DNA of 64,000 nt from Chitinophagaceae bacterium (GTDB lineage: Bacteria; Bacteroidota; Bacteroidia; Chitinophagales; Chitinophagaceae), in contig JANINS010000003.1 in NCBI GenBank assembly GCA_024508725.1, forward strand, positions 372,001-436,000, read 5' to 3'. Positions 18,530 to 28,211 of the stretch are shown piece after piece (within the stretch, counting starts at the first letter, position 1; every line of letters starts with the position of its first letter). The position numbers and the translations under genes were made by a program. Under the pieces are notes generated by a model, which had not been told where the DNA came from, made no database searches, and saw only the letters and a program-made list of their open reading frames with translations.

Positions 18530-19768
18530 TCACAAACCTTTCCTTCTTTTTACAACAAAAAACAAAACACATCCTGCATTAATGATCAACATGATCATTG
18601 CCATTGATTTTATAGCAATCTTAGTCCAGTTGTTAGATTTTGTATCAGAGTAAAAACTCAAACCCTGCCTTGGTATATAGAAATCAAGTAAGGTTGACAA
18701 TTTCGATGGATTCATCTTTATGCCAGGATGTAAATAACACATATCGGCATTGGAACTATGGTAATATACATGACCTTGCTTTACACTATCGTAAGGTAAA
18801 ACAAGAACAGAATCTTTATAAAATGAATAGACAGATTTCTCGCTGAAGCCATTTATAGCTGTCATCTTTTTAAGATCAGCCGCATTATAAAATCTTCCCG
18901 TTGAATCGTGTGGGAAATAGATGTTATAAAGTGGATCGGCTAAAGCCCATTGCTGTTGTTCCTTTAAAAAAACTTCATTGTAATAATGAATAGCATAACT
19001 CCAGGTTGGCTCTCCACCTCTGAATGTTATTGTCCTTGTTTTTAGTCCGGCATGTATTGCGAGATAATAATATATAGCGGTGTAATTCCCACAAGCCAGG
19101 TCAGCGTTACATTTTAAAGATTCGTGTATCTGTTGTAATGGACGAAACTCAGATAGTTTACCCTGCGGAATTCCCTTCGGATTATTCGGCAATGCAGCAA
19201 CGAACTTCGAGAGCTCTATTGCTTTTTCAAGATCATTATTCTTTGCAAATATATTCGTGTGCTTTTTTAGAATGCTAATAGCACTATCATTCTCAGCTTT
19301 TGAAAAAGTACTGGTATTGATTGCCCATGTATTAAATTCAGATGTTTCGATATCGGGTCCTGGTAAATTGCAAAAAATAAACTCATTCACCTTATCGCTG
19401 TGATCTATTTTGATCTTTATTGGCAATGCAGCAGAATCGAACGGTGTAAAAGTGTAAAGATGAATTCCTTTTGAAAGAGAAAAAGAGAGATCGCTTTTAA
19501 AAGGTTTAACCGTTAGGCCATCCGGCAAAGTGTCGATATGTAGCCTGTAACCGGAGTTGGATAAAGGAAGAGAGAATTTTATAGTAGCGATTGAATCCTT
19601 TATTTCCAATTGCTTTAGATAAAGAGTAGAATCATCAACATAAAGCCAGCTATAAGTTCTGTAGGGAAAATATCTGAATCCATTATTCCTTTCCTTAATG
19701 ATCCAGGCATTGATCAACAATAAAAGCACAAGGGATATGATATAAAATATTCTCTTTTTCAAGATCAT
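18530..19768 (-). CDS. Transglutaminase-like domain membrane protein
   Basis: A 412-residue protein with an N-terminal membrane segment (about 7-24), an extracytoplasmic part with a beta-rich region (about 30-135), and a transglutaminase-like fold with a readable triad: Cys226 in Ala-Cys-Gly-Asn-Tyr-Thr-Ala, His261 in Ala-Ile-His-Tyr-Tyr-Asn-Glu-Val, Asp278 in Ala-Asp-Pro. A second membrane helix (about 385-405) ends in a basic tail. Probably a periplasmic cysteine protease or cross-linker of unknown substrate. It converges on pbpC with a 3-bp gap and follows mlaE by 64 bp. Confidence 0.75.
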   Translation of the reverse strand: MILKKRIFYIISLVLLLLINAWIIKERNNGFRYFPYRTYSWLYVDDSTLYLKQLEIKDSIATIKFSLPLSNSGYRLHIDTLPDGLTVKPFKSDLSFSLSKGIHLYTFTPFDSAALPIKIKIDHSDKVNEFIFCNLPGPDIETSEFNTWAINTSTFSKAENDSAISILKKHTNIFAKNNDLEKAIELSKFVAALPNNPKGIPQGKLSEFRPLQQIHESLKCNADLACGNYTAIYYYLAIHAGLKTRTITFRGGEPTWSYAIHYYNEVFLKEQQQWALADPLYNIYFPHDSTGRFYNAADLKKMTAINGFSEKSVYSFYKDSVLVLPYDSVKQGHVYYHSSNADMCYLHPGIKMNPSKLSTLLDFYIPRQGLSFYSDTKSNNWTKIAIKSMAMIMLIINAGCVLFFVVKRRKGL

Positions 19769-19832
19769 CGAATTTACAGTGTTAAGATGTACAACACAAC
19801 ATGCAATTCTGATAAAAAGGAATAGAGGAGAA

Positions 19833-20570
19833 TTACAACATCAATGCAGCGAGAATATAATCTGCAAACAAGATAAGAATACAGCTGATCACCACGGCAG
19901 AAGTACTGGCTCTTCCGATCTCTAAAGCTCCTCCTTTTACATAGTAGCCGTAATAAGCAGGAACGCTACTAACAATAAATGCAAAAGTGTAGGCTTTGCT
20001 CAATGCAAAACGAACATTATAAGGAGAGAAGTTTTGACGCAGACCAATATCAAAAATACTATTGTCAAGGATTCCAGACATCTGGCCGGCCATTCTTCCA
20101 CCCCAGATCCCCAACGCTGCAGATATTGTGATGAGAGCAGGTATCATTAATAAAGCACCAAGTATTTTGGGAAGAACGAGATATGTTTTGGTGTTAATGC
20201 CCATGATCTCCAAAGCATCGATCTGCTCAGTCGTTCTCATATTTCCAAGTTCACTTGCGATCTTACTACCAATCACACCGGCTAATACAATACTTACAAC
20301 TGTGGGAGACAATTCAAGTATCATACTATCCCTTACGATCTGTGCAATGGTAGATTTTGGAACGAGTGGCGTTACCAACTGATAAGCTGTTTGTACTGTT
20401 GTTACCGCACCAAGAAATAATGAGATGATCACCACGATCGGTAATGCACCAATACCGATCTCCACACACTGGTGCATGAATTCTTTCCAGTACATCTTAC
20501 TGTTCTCAGGGCGTTTGAACATTGCCTTGAGCATGAGCAAATACTTTCCAAAGTGTGTGAAAAATCTCAT
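19833..20570 (-). CDS. mlaE: MlaE-family ABC transporter permease
   Basis: A 245-residue inner-membrane permease with about five hydrophobic helices. The central family segment reads Leu-Gly-Asn-Met-Arg-Thr-Thr-Glu-Gln-Ile-Asp-Ala-Leu-Glu-Ile-Met-Gly near residues 107-125, the coupling region contacting the ATPase. MlaE moves phospholipids between the outer and inner membrane. The usual partners, an ATPase and an MCE-domain protein, are absent: the next gene is a transglutaminase-like protein and the previous one is malic enzyme. The ATPase must be encoded elsewhere. Confidence 0.92.
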   Translation of the reverse strand: MRFFTHFGKYLLMLKAMFKRPENSKMYWKEFMHQCVEIGIGALPIVVIISLFLGAVTTVQTAYQLVTPLVPKSTIAQIVRDSMILELSPTVVSIVLAGVIGSKIASELGNMRTTEQIDALEIMGINTKTYLVLPKILGALLMIPALITISAALGIWGGRMAGQMSGILDNSIFDIGLRQNFSPYNVRFALSKAYTFAFIVSSVPAYYGYYVKGGALEIGRASTSAVVISCILILFADYILAALML

Positions 20571-20607
20571 GTATTAAAATTCCAATGATAAAAATTCCAA
20601 ATTCCAA

Positions 20608-20642
20608 TCTTACTTCCTACCTCTTACTTCTGCTTCTTTTCT
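20608..20642 (-). repeat. Degenerate heptamer tract at the maeB 3' end
   Basis: Five 7-bp units read on the plus strand as TCTTACT, TCCTACC, TCTTACT, TCTGCTT, CTTTTCT. The maeB stop codon (20624-20626) lies within the third unit, so the last basic residues of the malic enzyme are repeat-encoded. A short AATTCCA-type repeat lies next to it at 20586-20606. Confidence 0.65.
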
Positions 20643-22972
20643 CTTCTTCTCTTCCACCATGGTGAACGTTTCAAAGCCTCTTCTGTATTTACTTTTCCTT
20701 TCATTTGTGCATCCACCACTGCAATATTCGCCATATTAACGATATTACGAACAGTGCTTCCCAATTGCAGTACATGTACAGGCTTGTTCATTCCAAGTAA
20801 GATTGGGCCAATTGCGTCAGCATCACCCACTTCTCTCAATAAATTGTATGCCACATTACCTGCAGCAAGATTCGGGAAGATCAGCACATTCACCTGCTCA
20901 TCTACCAGTGAACTGAATGGATAGTTATCTTTCAGAATCTCTTTATTGAAAGGAAGGCTTGCCTGCATTTCTCCATCAATGATCAGGTCAGGATTCTTTT
21001 CTTTCACGATCTCTGTAGCTTTTGCTACCAGCTTTGCTTCGGGAGAATCACTACTTCCAAAATTGCTGTAGCTGAGCATCGCTATTCTTGGGGTGATGTT
21101 GAAGTTCTTCACCTCTTTAGCCACCAGTAATGCAATATCTGCCAGTTCTTCGGCCGTTGGATTAAAATTCACCGTAGTATCAGCAAGGAACAACGGGCCT
21201 TTTTTAGTGAGTAGCAGATACATACCAGCGATCTTCTTCACACCTTCTTCCATACCAATGATATTCAAAGCCGGACGGATCGCATCTGCATAATTTCTTG
21301 TGAGACCAGAAATCATTGCATCGGCATCACCCATCTCCACCATCATTGCACCAAAGTGGTTACGGTCTTTCATGATCTTCTTACTCTCGTAATAGTTGAA
21401 ACCTTTGCGTTGCCGTTTCCTGAAGAATATCTCTCCATAAACGTTACGCTTTTCTTCCATTTCATCACTACGTGGATCGATGATTGGCAGATCAGCAATA
21501 TCGATCAGGTTCTCATCTGCAATTTGCCTGATCTTAGGTGCATCACCCAACAATATCGGGTATGCAATTCCTTCATCATAGGCAATACTTGCAGCCTTTA
21601 ATATCTTCAGGTTATCAGCTTCGGCAAAAACCAAACGTCTTGGATCTCTTCTGGCTTTATTATTCAGTACACGGATCAACTGGTTATCCAATCCCAAACG
21701 TTTGTTCAGGCTAACTACATAAGCATCCCAATTAGTGATCGGTTGTTGGGCAACACCACTGGCGATCGCTGCTTTTGCAACTGCAGGTGCAACTGTAGAA
21801 AGCAACCTCGGATCAACGGGTTTTGGAATGATATAATCCGGACCAAAACTCATATTCTTTTGGTTATAAGCCAGGTTCACAATATCCGGAACAGGTGTTT
21901 TCGCTAATTCAGCCAATGCTCTTACAGCAGCAAGCTTCATTTCTTCATTGATCTTGCTGGCTCTTACATCTAAAGCTCCACGAAATATGTAGGGGAACCC
22001 AAGTACGTTATTCACCTGGTTAGGATAATCGCTTCTTCCCGTAGCCATGATCACATCTTTTCTTGCAGCAGTGGCAGCTTCGTAAGTGATCTCAGGATCG
22101 GGATTCGCCATAGCAAAAACGATTGGGTTCTTTGCCATGGTTTTGATCATCTCTGGGGTAACTACATTTCCTACACTTAAGCCTATGAACACATCAGCAT
22201 CTTTCAAAGCTTCTGCTAAAGTGCAATCGCCGTTTCTTGTATTCGCAAACTTCTTTTTCTCTTCTTCCAGGTCTGTTCTTCCCTGGTGCAACACACCTTT
22301 CCTGTCGAACATGGTAAAGTTGCTGTGCTTCGCTCCCAATGCTTCATACAACAGTACACAAGCCATTGCCGCAGCTCCGGCACCATTCACTACAAACTTT
22401 ACTTTATCGATCTTTTTCTTCTGTATTTCCAATGCATTCAACAAAGCTGCACCACTAATGATGGCAGTTCCATGCTGGTCATCATGCATCACCGGTATCT
22501 TGCATATCTCTTTCAGCTTTTGTTCAATGTAAAAACACTCTGGTGCTTTGATATCTTCCAGGTTTATCCCGCCAAAAGTTGGCTCGAGTGATTTCACTAT
22601 TTCAACAAACTTAACAGGATCAGTTTCGTTGATCTCGATATCAAAAACATCTATATCAGCAAAAATCTTGAACAACACACCTTTTCCTTCCATCACCGGT
22701 TTCCCCGCTTCCGGACCAATATTACCCAAACCTAAAACTGCAGTACCATTACTAATTACTGCAACCAGGTTACCCTTGGCTGTATATTTATATACATCTT
22801 CAGGGTTACGGTGAATTTCCATACATGGTTCAGCCACACCGGGACTATAGGCTAATGAAAGGTCTCTTTGCGTTTTCGCTTCTTTGGTAGGTACAACTTC
22901 TATCTTTCCAGGTCTGCCTTTGGCGTGGTATTCAAGGGCTTGTTCTTTCCTTAATCCTTTTGATTTTTCCAT
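20624..22972 (-). CDS. maeB: NADP-dependent malic enzyme (malic + phosphotransacetylase-like domains)
   Basis: A 782-residue MaeB-type enzyme that decarboxylates malate to pyruvate with NAD(P)H formation. The malic N-terminal domain (about 15-150) carries Ala-Tyr-Ser-Pro-Gly-Val-Ala-Glu-Pro. The NAD-binding domain has Gly-Ala-Gly-Ala-Ala-Ala near 197. From about 435 to the end is the phosphotransacetylase-like domain, usually regulatory rather than catalytic in this family. Full length for the family. The last residues are Lys/Arg-rich and overlap a heptamer repeat. The gene lies 53 bp upstream of mlaE. Confidence 0.95.
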   Translation of the reverse strand: MEKSKGLRKEQALEYHAKGRPGKIEVVPTKEAKTQRDLSLAYSPGVAEPCMEIHRNPEDVYKYTAKGNLVAVISNGTAVLGLGNIGPEAGKPVMEGKGVLFKIFADIDVFDIEINETDPVKFVEIVKSLEPTFGGINLEDIKAPECFYIEQKLKEICKIPVMHDDQHGTAIISGAALLNALEIQKKKIDKVKFVVNGAGAAAMACVLLYEALGAKHSNFTMFDRKGVLHQGRTDLEEEKKKFANTRNGDCTLAEALKDADVFIGLSVGNVVTPEMIKTMAKNPIVFAMANPDPEITYEAATAARKDVIMATGRSDYPNQVNNVLGFPYIFRGALDVRASKINEEMKLAAVRALAELAKTPVPDIVNLAYNQKNMSFGPDYIIPKPVDPRLLSTVAPAVAKAAIASGVAQQPITNWDAYVVSLNKRLGLDNQLIRVLNNKARRDPRRLVFAEADNLKILKAASIAYDEGIAYPILLGDAPKIRQIADENLIDIADLPIIDPRSDEMEEKRNVYGEIFFRKRQRKGFNYYESKKIMKDRNHFGAMMVEMGDADAMISGLTRNYADAIRPALNIIGMEEGVKKIAGMYLLLTKKGPLFLADTTVNFNPTAEELADIALLVAKEVKNFNITPRIAMLSYSNFGSSDSPEAKLVAKATEIVKEKNPDLIIDGEMQASLPFNKEILKDNYPFSSLVDEQVNVLIFPNLAAGNVAYNLLREVGDADAIGPILLGMNKPVHVLQLGSTVRNIVNMANIAVVDAQMKGKVNTEEALKRSPWWKRRREKKQK

Positions 22973-23484
22973 ATTGGCTTTTTTAGGTAACCAACTTCAG
23001 TACACATATCATCGTTCGTTGCGTCGCACTCTTGTACTGAAGCTCAATAGTCAGCTTGGCTCTAACACAAAGCTTAGCTTCCTTAGCGTCTTTGCGTGAA
23101 CATCTTAGTTTAAAAAAGTGGTGCAAAGTACAACATAATCAGCCTAAAAACCTAACGGCTATCAGCAACAAACAGCAACTGAAAATCAAAAACTTATACC
23201 CGGTTTTCATGCTTCAGCCTTGTTTTATGGTAATTCAGTTGCTCATTTATGCATTCACAGGAATGTTTTTGCCGTTTTGTGCAGCAAAAAACATAAGTAT
23301 TCTGTCAATACTAAACGGAGAGTCGTTCAATATCCTTCTCCGCAAACCTGACTGCTTATGAGACTTTAGGCAACTAGAGTTTTTGACGAAACAACAAATC
23401 AATTGGATGGCCAACATTCCCAACAAACAAAGCAGTGAGCAAAAGCCAAAAATGTCTATATTTAGGTTCGAGTCCCACCTAATT
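22973..23484. other. 512-bp divergent intergenic region
   Basis: This gap separates maeB (minus) from the ECF sigma gene (plus). It holds one copy of the dispersed repeat (23018-23037) whose flanks include a 9-bp inverted repeat (TTCAGTACA / TGTACTGAA). It also has a TTAGCGTCTTTGCGTGAA-type stretch (about 23083-23100) and AT-rich sequence. Frames at 23056-23361 and 23247-23504 lack coding character. Promoters for both genes must lie here; I cannot place them securely. Confidence 0.6.
23018..23037 (-). repeat. Dispersed intergenic repeat core, copy 2
   Basis: A perfect 20-bp core on the minus strand between divergent maeB and the ECF sigma gene. Read in core orientation, the left flank has a CTATTGAGCTTCA stretch that pairs with the right-flank consensus of other copies. 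The right flank ends in GAAGTTGGTTAC, the tail also seen at 48953. Confidence 0.85.
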
Positions 23485-24063
23485 ATGACAGAAGAAGCGA
23501 TCATCTTTGGCTGTTTGCATAATGATCCTGCATCTCAAAGAGAGTTGTACAACAGGTACAGCCCTAAGATGCTATCAGTGTGTTATCGGTTTGCACAAAG
23601 CCGTGAAGATGCTGAGGACATGTTGCAGGAAGGCTTTATCAAAGTGTTCACCCAGATTCACACATTTCAGAATAAGGGTGCATTTGAAGGCTGGATCAGA
23701 AGGATCATTGTTCACACCTGTATCAACTTCCTGAAAAAGTATAAGAAGTTCAACGAAGCTGTTGACCTTGCTTATGCCGGATATTTATCTGTGAAGGAAG
23801 AAACTATGCCATCTATCATGCAGGCAAAACAGGTAGTAGAATGCATCAGGCTACTCCCCATTGGCTATAGAACTGTATTGAACCTTTATGCACTGGAAGG
23901 TTACAGCCATAAAGAAATAGCGACCATGCTCGATATTGAAGAGAGCACCAGCCGAAGCCAATATACCAGGGCAAAATCAATGCTCGAAGGAATATTGGTG
24001 AAGAAAAAGATTGTTGACAAACCAAGTGAGCGTTTCGACCTTGCTACTGTTTTAAAAAGTTGA
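23485..24063 (+). CDS. ECF sigma factor (RNA polymerase sigma-70 family)
   Basis: A 192-residue ECF sigma factor. Region 2 (about 15-80) has Asp-Ala-Glu-Asp-Met-Leu-Gln-Glu-Gly-Phe, and region 4 (about 125-180) has Leu-Glu-Gly-Tyr-Ser-His-Lys-Glu-Ile-Ala. The ATG at 23485 was chosen over an upstream start because the family begins just before region 2. It lies 12 bp from the next gene, which has a cytoplasmic N-terminus and a membrane helix, so sigma and a membrane partner form a unit. Confidence 0.93.
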   Translation: MTEEAIIFGCLHNDPASQRELYNRYSPKMLSVCYRFAQSREDAEDMLQEGFIKVFTQIHTFQNKGAFEGWIRRIIVHTCINFLKKYKKFNEAVDLAYAGYLSVKEETMPSIMQAKQVVECIRLLPIGYRTVLNLYALEGYSHKEIATMLDIEESTSRSQYTRAKSMLEGILVKKKIVDKPSERFDLATVLKS

Positions 24064-24075
24064 TGTACGAGCCAT

Positions 24076-25446
24076 ATGAGTGAATTTTACGATAACGAAT
24101 TTGAGCGGTTCCTGCAGCAACAGGTAAAACAGCACAGGATGTATCCTTCTGATGCTGTTTGGAAAGGAATCTATCAACAGATACACGGCGAGAAAAAATG
24201 GCCGGGATTATATTTCATTGCTATCCTGCTGATCGCTGCATTATCTATCTGCACCATTTTCATGGATTCGCAACCCATCATCTATCCACAACAAACTGTG
24301 GCTAAGAATACCACACCTGTTGTAGATCACATGAATCCAGATCAGGTTACCAAAGCAACTTTAAAAGGAATCAGTAACGAAACTGAACAAACTTCTGCTT
24401 TCGCTTTACAAGATCCTATCGCTGTCTTACCAGAAACATCACCGCTGCCTGAAGAAAGAATTTATACAATTGCATCCGACAGAACTGCTGCAGATGAACA
24501 GTTGAATAGTATTGTAAATGATAACAATGAAAACGCAGGCTTGTCGCTCAATTTAAATGAGCCTGTTACACAAAATAACACAGCTAAAGTATCTACTGTA
24601 ACTACCACAACTGTTACCGAAGAAAAAGCGGAGGAAGTACAAACTGAACAACCAAAAGTAGAAGCACCAGTAAAAGAAGAGGAATCTACTGAAGCAACTC
24701 CGATCAAAATAAATAAGAAAGATTCAAAGATCAACAGGTGGCAGTACGAAGTGTATATCACTCCTGCCAGTAACTACAAAAAAACGGTAGATCAAAAAGC
24801 ATCACAAAGTGGTTTCAACGGACCAATGCAAACCAACTACGGCGTAACCGCTAACGAAGTGATCCGCTATAAACCAGGAATGGGTGTTGAGTTTGGATTT
24901 GGAGCATTGTACAATGTATCAAACAGGTTTAGAATCAAAGCTGGCTTGCAATACAACATCAGACAATATAATATTGAAGCCTATGCAGGTAGTACTGAAC
25001 TTGCCAGTATCGCATTGAGAAATGGAACAACAATATCAACAGTGGCTAAATACAGAAGTGCCAGTGCCACTTATAATGAAGCGTTGCTGCTCAACAAATA
25101 TCACCAGGTTTCTCTACCTATTGGCTTTGAATATTCTATCGTAAAAACAAATACTTTGGGAGTTAATGTGGCTTATAGCCTGCAACCTACTTATACATTC
25201 AGCCAGAGTTCTTATTTTCTTACTTCAGATTATAAGAGCTATGCAGATGGAACATCATTACTTCGCAGGTGGAATATCAATAGCGGTTTTGAAGCAACAC
25301 TCAGTATGAATGTTGGAGACTTTCAATGGAAGTTTGGTCCACAGCTTCGTTACCAGCATCTGCCTACTTACAGCAGCCAATATCCAATAAAGGAATATTT
25401 AATTGACTACGGATTCAAGATCGGATTTACCAAAACGATCCGGTAA
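24076..25446 (+). CDS. Putative anti-sigma/outer-membrane-barrel-like membrane protein
   Basis: A 456-residue protein. The N-terminal 44 residues are cytoplasmic and charged. One membrane helix (about 45-63) follows, then a long low-complexity periplasmic linker with a Thr/Val and Glu/Lys-rich stretch (about 175-215). The C-terminal beta-rich domain (about 220-456) is full of aromatic alternating strands like an outer-membrane barrel. It is 12 bp from the ECF sigma gene, so an anti-sigma role for the N-terminus is likely but inferred. One chain with an inner-membrane helix and a barrel-like end is unusual and could span the periplasm. Confidence 0.7.
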   Translation: MSEFYDNEFERFLQQQVKQHRMYPSDAVWKGIYQQIHGEKKWPGLYFIAILLIAALSICTIFMDSQPIIYPQQTVAKNTTPVVDHMNPDQVTKATLKGISNETEQTSAFALQDPIAVLPETSPLPEERIYTIASDRTAADEQLNSIVNDNNENAGLSLNLNEPVTQNNTAKVSTVTTTTVTEEKAEEVQTEQPKVEAPVKEEESTEATPIKINKKDSKINRWQYEVYITPASNYKKTVDQKASQSGFNGPMQTNYGVTANEVIRYKPGMGVEFGFGALYNVSNRFRIKAGLQYNIRQYNIEAYAGSTELASIALRNGTTISTVAKYRSASATYNEALLLNKYHQVSLPIGFEYSIVKTNTLGVNVAYSLQPTYTFSQSSYFLTSDYKSYADGTSLLRRWNINSGFEATLSMNVGDFQWKFGPQLRYQHLPTYSSQYPIKEYLIDYGFKIGFTKTIR

Positions 25447-25472
25447 TGCCGCAATTCTACTAACTGTTGAAG

Positions 25473-25497
25473 ATCCCGCTTAAAGCGGGATTTTTAT
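25473..25497 (+). terminator. Rho-independent terminator after the sigma/anti-sigma operon
   Basis: Arms ATCCCGCT (25473-25480) and AGCGGGAT (25484-25491) with a 3-base loop, then a T-rich run. It lies 27 bp after the stop of the membrane partner gene. Confidence 0.9.
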
Positions 25498-25522
25498 TTG
25501 CACTAAGTTTTACTTTTACGCC

Positions 25523-26104
25523 ATGAGAATCATACTGTTTGTTTTTGTTGTTACTTCTCTCCTGCTTAGTTGTTCAGGAAAGAAAGAACAAAACCAGGAA
25601 AAACCTGTTGCCGCTCCAAAGCAAGACACACTTCCATATTTCGATGTAGCGGATCTGATATTGCAGGATCTGATCAACACAGAAAGCTCCGATACTTTTT
25701 TTAAGTTAACGGAAGTATCTGGCAAGAAAGATTCAACCGTTATTGATAAGAACCAGGCAATAAAATATGCTTCGCCTTTCTTAGAACTCAAGCTCAATGA
25801 TCCGCAAACAAAAAAAGCCTATCATGAAACACCGTTTTATGACAGTCTTACAAGAAGTTTTGTGTTGATGTATAGAACAGAAGACCCTGCTTTGCCTGCA
25901 AAGTCTGTCACTTTAATGCTCACCGATCCTCAACAGGAGTTTAAACGTGCCGATTTTATTCGCTCTTACCAACGTAGCGACAGCAGTTTCGAAGAAAGGC
26001 TCTCTTATACAGCAGGGAAACAATTCCAGATCGTACAACTGATCTCTGTTAACGGATCCGAATTAACAAAGACAACCAATATTTATTGGCGTGAGAGAAA
26101 GTAA
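25523..26104 (+). CDS. Hypothetical lipoprotein (193 aa)
   Basis: A 193-residue protein with a lipoprotein signal peptide (Leu-Leu-Leu-Ser-Cys, Cys17) followed by a Lys/Glu/Gln-rich tether. The mature part has no motif I recognise. It lies 14 bp upstream of uvrC and is probably co-transcribed with it, though no functional link is evident. A terminator separates it from the upstream sigma-factor operon. Confidence 0.75.
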   Translation: MRIILFVFVVTSLLLSCSGKKEQNQEKPVAAPKQDTLPYFDVADLILQDLINTESSDTFFKLTEVSGKKDSTVIDKNQAIKYASPFLELKLNDPQTKKAYHETPFYDSLTRSFVLMYRTEDPALPAKSVTLMLTDPQQEFKRADFIRSYQRSDSSFEERLSYTAGKQFQIVQLISVNGSELTKTTNIYWRERK

Positions 26105-26118
26105 TTTTGCTGCAACGG

Positions 26119-27930
26119 ATGGATAGTAAACAATTTCAACAGTTCTCTCATAAAATTCCAACACAGCCTGGCATCTATAAATATTATGATGACAAAGGTG
26201 TACTGATCTATGTAGGAAAAGCAAAGAACCTCCGCAAAAGAGTTTCATCATACTTCACTAAAAGTCTTTCCAGCTATAAAACACATGAGCTGGTTCAACG
26301 TATTCATCGAATTGAATTCACCATTGTAAATTCTGAACAGGATGCATTGTTCCTGGAGAATTCACTGATCAAAGAATACCAGCCTTTATTCAACATCAAC
26401 CTGAAAGATGATAAGAGTTATCCTTTTATCGTTATTAAGAAAGAACCTTTCCCCAGGGTTTTCCTTACGAGAAAGAAGATCAATGACGGATCAGAATATT
26501 TAGGCCCGTTTACTTCCGTAGCAAAGGTGAGAGACTTGCTCAACTTTATTCGGTACAACATTCCATTAAGAACATGTAAACTCAACCTTACACAGAATAA
26601 TATTCAGCGAGGCAAGTTCAAAGTGTGTTTAGAATATCATTTAGGCAATTGCAAAGGGCCTTGTGAAGGATTGGAAACAGAGCAGGAATACCAACAAGGT
26701 TTGCTGCAGGTAAAGAATATTTTGAAAGGAAATCTTACACCCGTCATCAGCCAGTTTAAAAAAGAAATGGGTGAGCTAGCAGCCAATCTCGAGTTTGAAA
26801 AAGCCGAGTTGATGCGAAAGAAGATCGATCACCTCGAGAATTATGAAGCAAGATCTGTGATCGTTAGCAGGCATATATTTCATGTGGATGTTTTTACGAT
26901 GATCCGTGAATATGAAAATGCATATGTGAATGTATTGATGGTTCAAAATGGAACGATCGTTCAAACACATACTGTTTCGATGAAAACACCTTTGGAAGAA
27001 ACGGATGAAGAAGTGCTTGTGTTTGCCATTAGTAATCTTCGCCAAACATTTAACAGCACCGCAAAAGAGATCATTGTTCCTTTTGAACTTGAATACACCG
27101 GTGAAGAAGTAATACTCACCGTACCTAAAGGTGGCGATAAGAAAAAATTACTCGATCTGTCGGTCAAGAACGTAGAATATTATAAAGAGGAGCTGCATAA
27201 AAAGAAAATTCTTCAGTTAGAAGGCACAACAGATCGGGAAAAGAAAAAAGTGCTGTATCAAATGCAGGAGGACTTGCGTTTAACTGAATTGCCATTGCAT
27301 ATTGAATGTTTTGATAACTCTAACTTCCAGGGAAGTTTTCCTGTTGCAGCAATGGTTTGTTTTAAAGATGGTGTTCCAAGCAAAGAGAACTATCGTCATT
27401 TCAACATCAAAACCGTTGAAGGTATTAATGACTTTGCTTCGATGAAAGAGGTGGTGGGCAGAAGATACAAACGTTTGCAGTCAGAAGATAAACCGCTTCC
27501 GCAACTCGTGATAATCGATGGCGGCAAAGGACAATTGAATGCAGCAGTAGAAGCATTGGAAGAATTAGGTTTACGTGGTAAGATGAATATTGTTGGCCTT
27601 GCAAAAAATGAAGAAGAAATATTTTATCCGGGAGATCAGCAATCTTTGAAACTACCATGGGACAGTGAAAGTTTAAAGTTGATACGCAGGATAAGAGATG
27701 AAGTACACCGGTTTGGAATTACGTTTCACCGACAGAAACGTTCGAAAGGAACTTTTAAGAATGAACTGGAAGATATCCAAGGCATTGGTAAAGCAACGGC
27801 AGATCAGTTATTGAAAACATTTCGTTCAGTTAAAAATGTTCAATTAAAAACAGTGGATGAGTTAGCAGCTGAGGTTGGAATGGCAAAAGCGAAATTAGTG
27901 TTCGATTATTTTCATGAGAAGCGACAATAA
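26119..27930 (+). CDS. uvrC: Excinuclease ABC subunit C
   Basis: A 603-residue UvrC, which makes both incisions in nucleotide excision repair with UvrA and UvrB. The N-terminal GIY-YIG nuclease domain has Gly-Ile-Tyr at 18-20 and Tyr-Val-Gly at 31-33. The UVR segment (Phe-Glu-Lys-Ala-Glu-Leu-Met-Arg-Lys-Lys) is near 220. The RNase H-like C-terminal nuclease has Glu-Cys-Phe-Asp-Asn-Ser near 399 and Ile-Asp-Gly-Gly-Lys-Gly near 463. A helix-hairpin-helix end has Ile-Gln-Gly-Ile-Gly-Lys-Ala-Thr. The ATG at 26119 is preferred over an in-frame TTG 12 bp upstream. Confidence 0.97.
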   Translation: MDSKQFQQFSHKIPTQPGIYKYYDDKGVLIYVGKAKNLRKRVSSYFTKSLSSYKTHELVQRIHRIEFTIVNSEQDALFLENSLIKEYQPLFNINLKDDKSYPFIVIKKEPFPRVFLTRKKINDGSEYLGPFTSVAKVRDLLNFIRYNIPLRTCKLNLTQNNIQRGKFKVCLEYHLGNCKGPCEGLETEQEYQQGLLQVKNILKGNLTPVISQFKKEMGELAANLEFEKAELMRKKIDHLENYEARSVIVSRHIFHVDVFTMIREYENAYVNVLMVQNGTIVQTHTVSMKTPLEETDEEVLVFAISNLRQTFNSTAKEIIVPFELEYTGEEVILTVPKGGDKKKLLDLSVKNVEYYKEELHKKKILQLEGTTDREKKKVLYQMQEDLRLTELPLHIECFDNSNFQGSFPVAAMVCFKDGVPSKENYRHFNIKTVEGINDFASMKEVVGRRYKRLQSEDKPLPQLVIIDGGKGQLNAAVEALEELGLRGKMNIVGLAKNEEEIFYPGDQQSLKLPWDSESLKLIRRIRDEVHRFGITFHRQKRSKGTFKNELEDIQGIGKATADQLLKTFRSVKNVQLKTVDELAAEVGMAKAKLVFDYFHEKRQ

Positions 27931-27966
27931 AAAAGGGGCTTGGATGGAAATCCTGCCCCGTTTTTA
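27931..27966 (+). terminator. Terminator after uvrC
   Basis: GGGGC (27935-27939) pairs with GCCCC (27955-27959), with an inner GGAT/ATCC pair, flanked by A-rich and T-rich runs so it could work in both directions. It starts 1 bp after the uvrC stop. Confidence 0.8.
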
Positions 27967-28139
27967 AAATCCAATATCCTATGAAAAACCGTGGTAAAGA
28001 TATGCATAGTTGCCAAAGTTCCAATACCTTATTAAAGCTAATTCTAATGTTTTTTTAACCGGTTTGATCAATGTTAGAACATCCAACGGCCGGTTGTTTG
28101 ACTATTCTTTGGAAGGATTACCTGAATACAGTTCATGCT

Positions 28140-28159
28140 GTACAAGAGTGCGACGCAAC
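28140..28159 (+). repeat. Dispersed intergenic repeat core, copy 3
   Basis: A perfect 20-bp core between convergent uvrC and the GGGP synthase-like gene, followed by GGAAGCTAAATAGTAG, the right-flank consensus of the family. In the left flank, GGCCGGTTG resembles the complement of the right end of other copies. Confidence 0.85.
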
Positions 28160-28211
28160 GGAAGCTAAATAGTAGTTTCAGAAGTCTGCTAAATGAAATT
28201 TTTAAAACTGA

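Noticed and set aside
22086-22532. 148-residue plus-strand frame inside maeB
   Set aside because: It is the antisense shadow of the malic enzyme domain.
23383-23484. Upstream extension of the ECF sigma gene
   Set aside because: The extra residues have no homology to sigma region 2 and the ATG at 23485 fits the family start.
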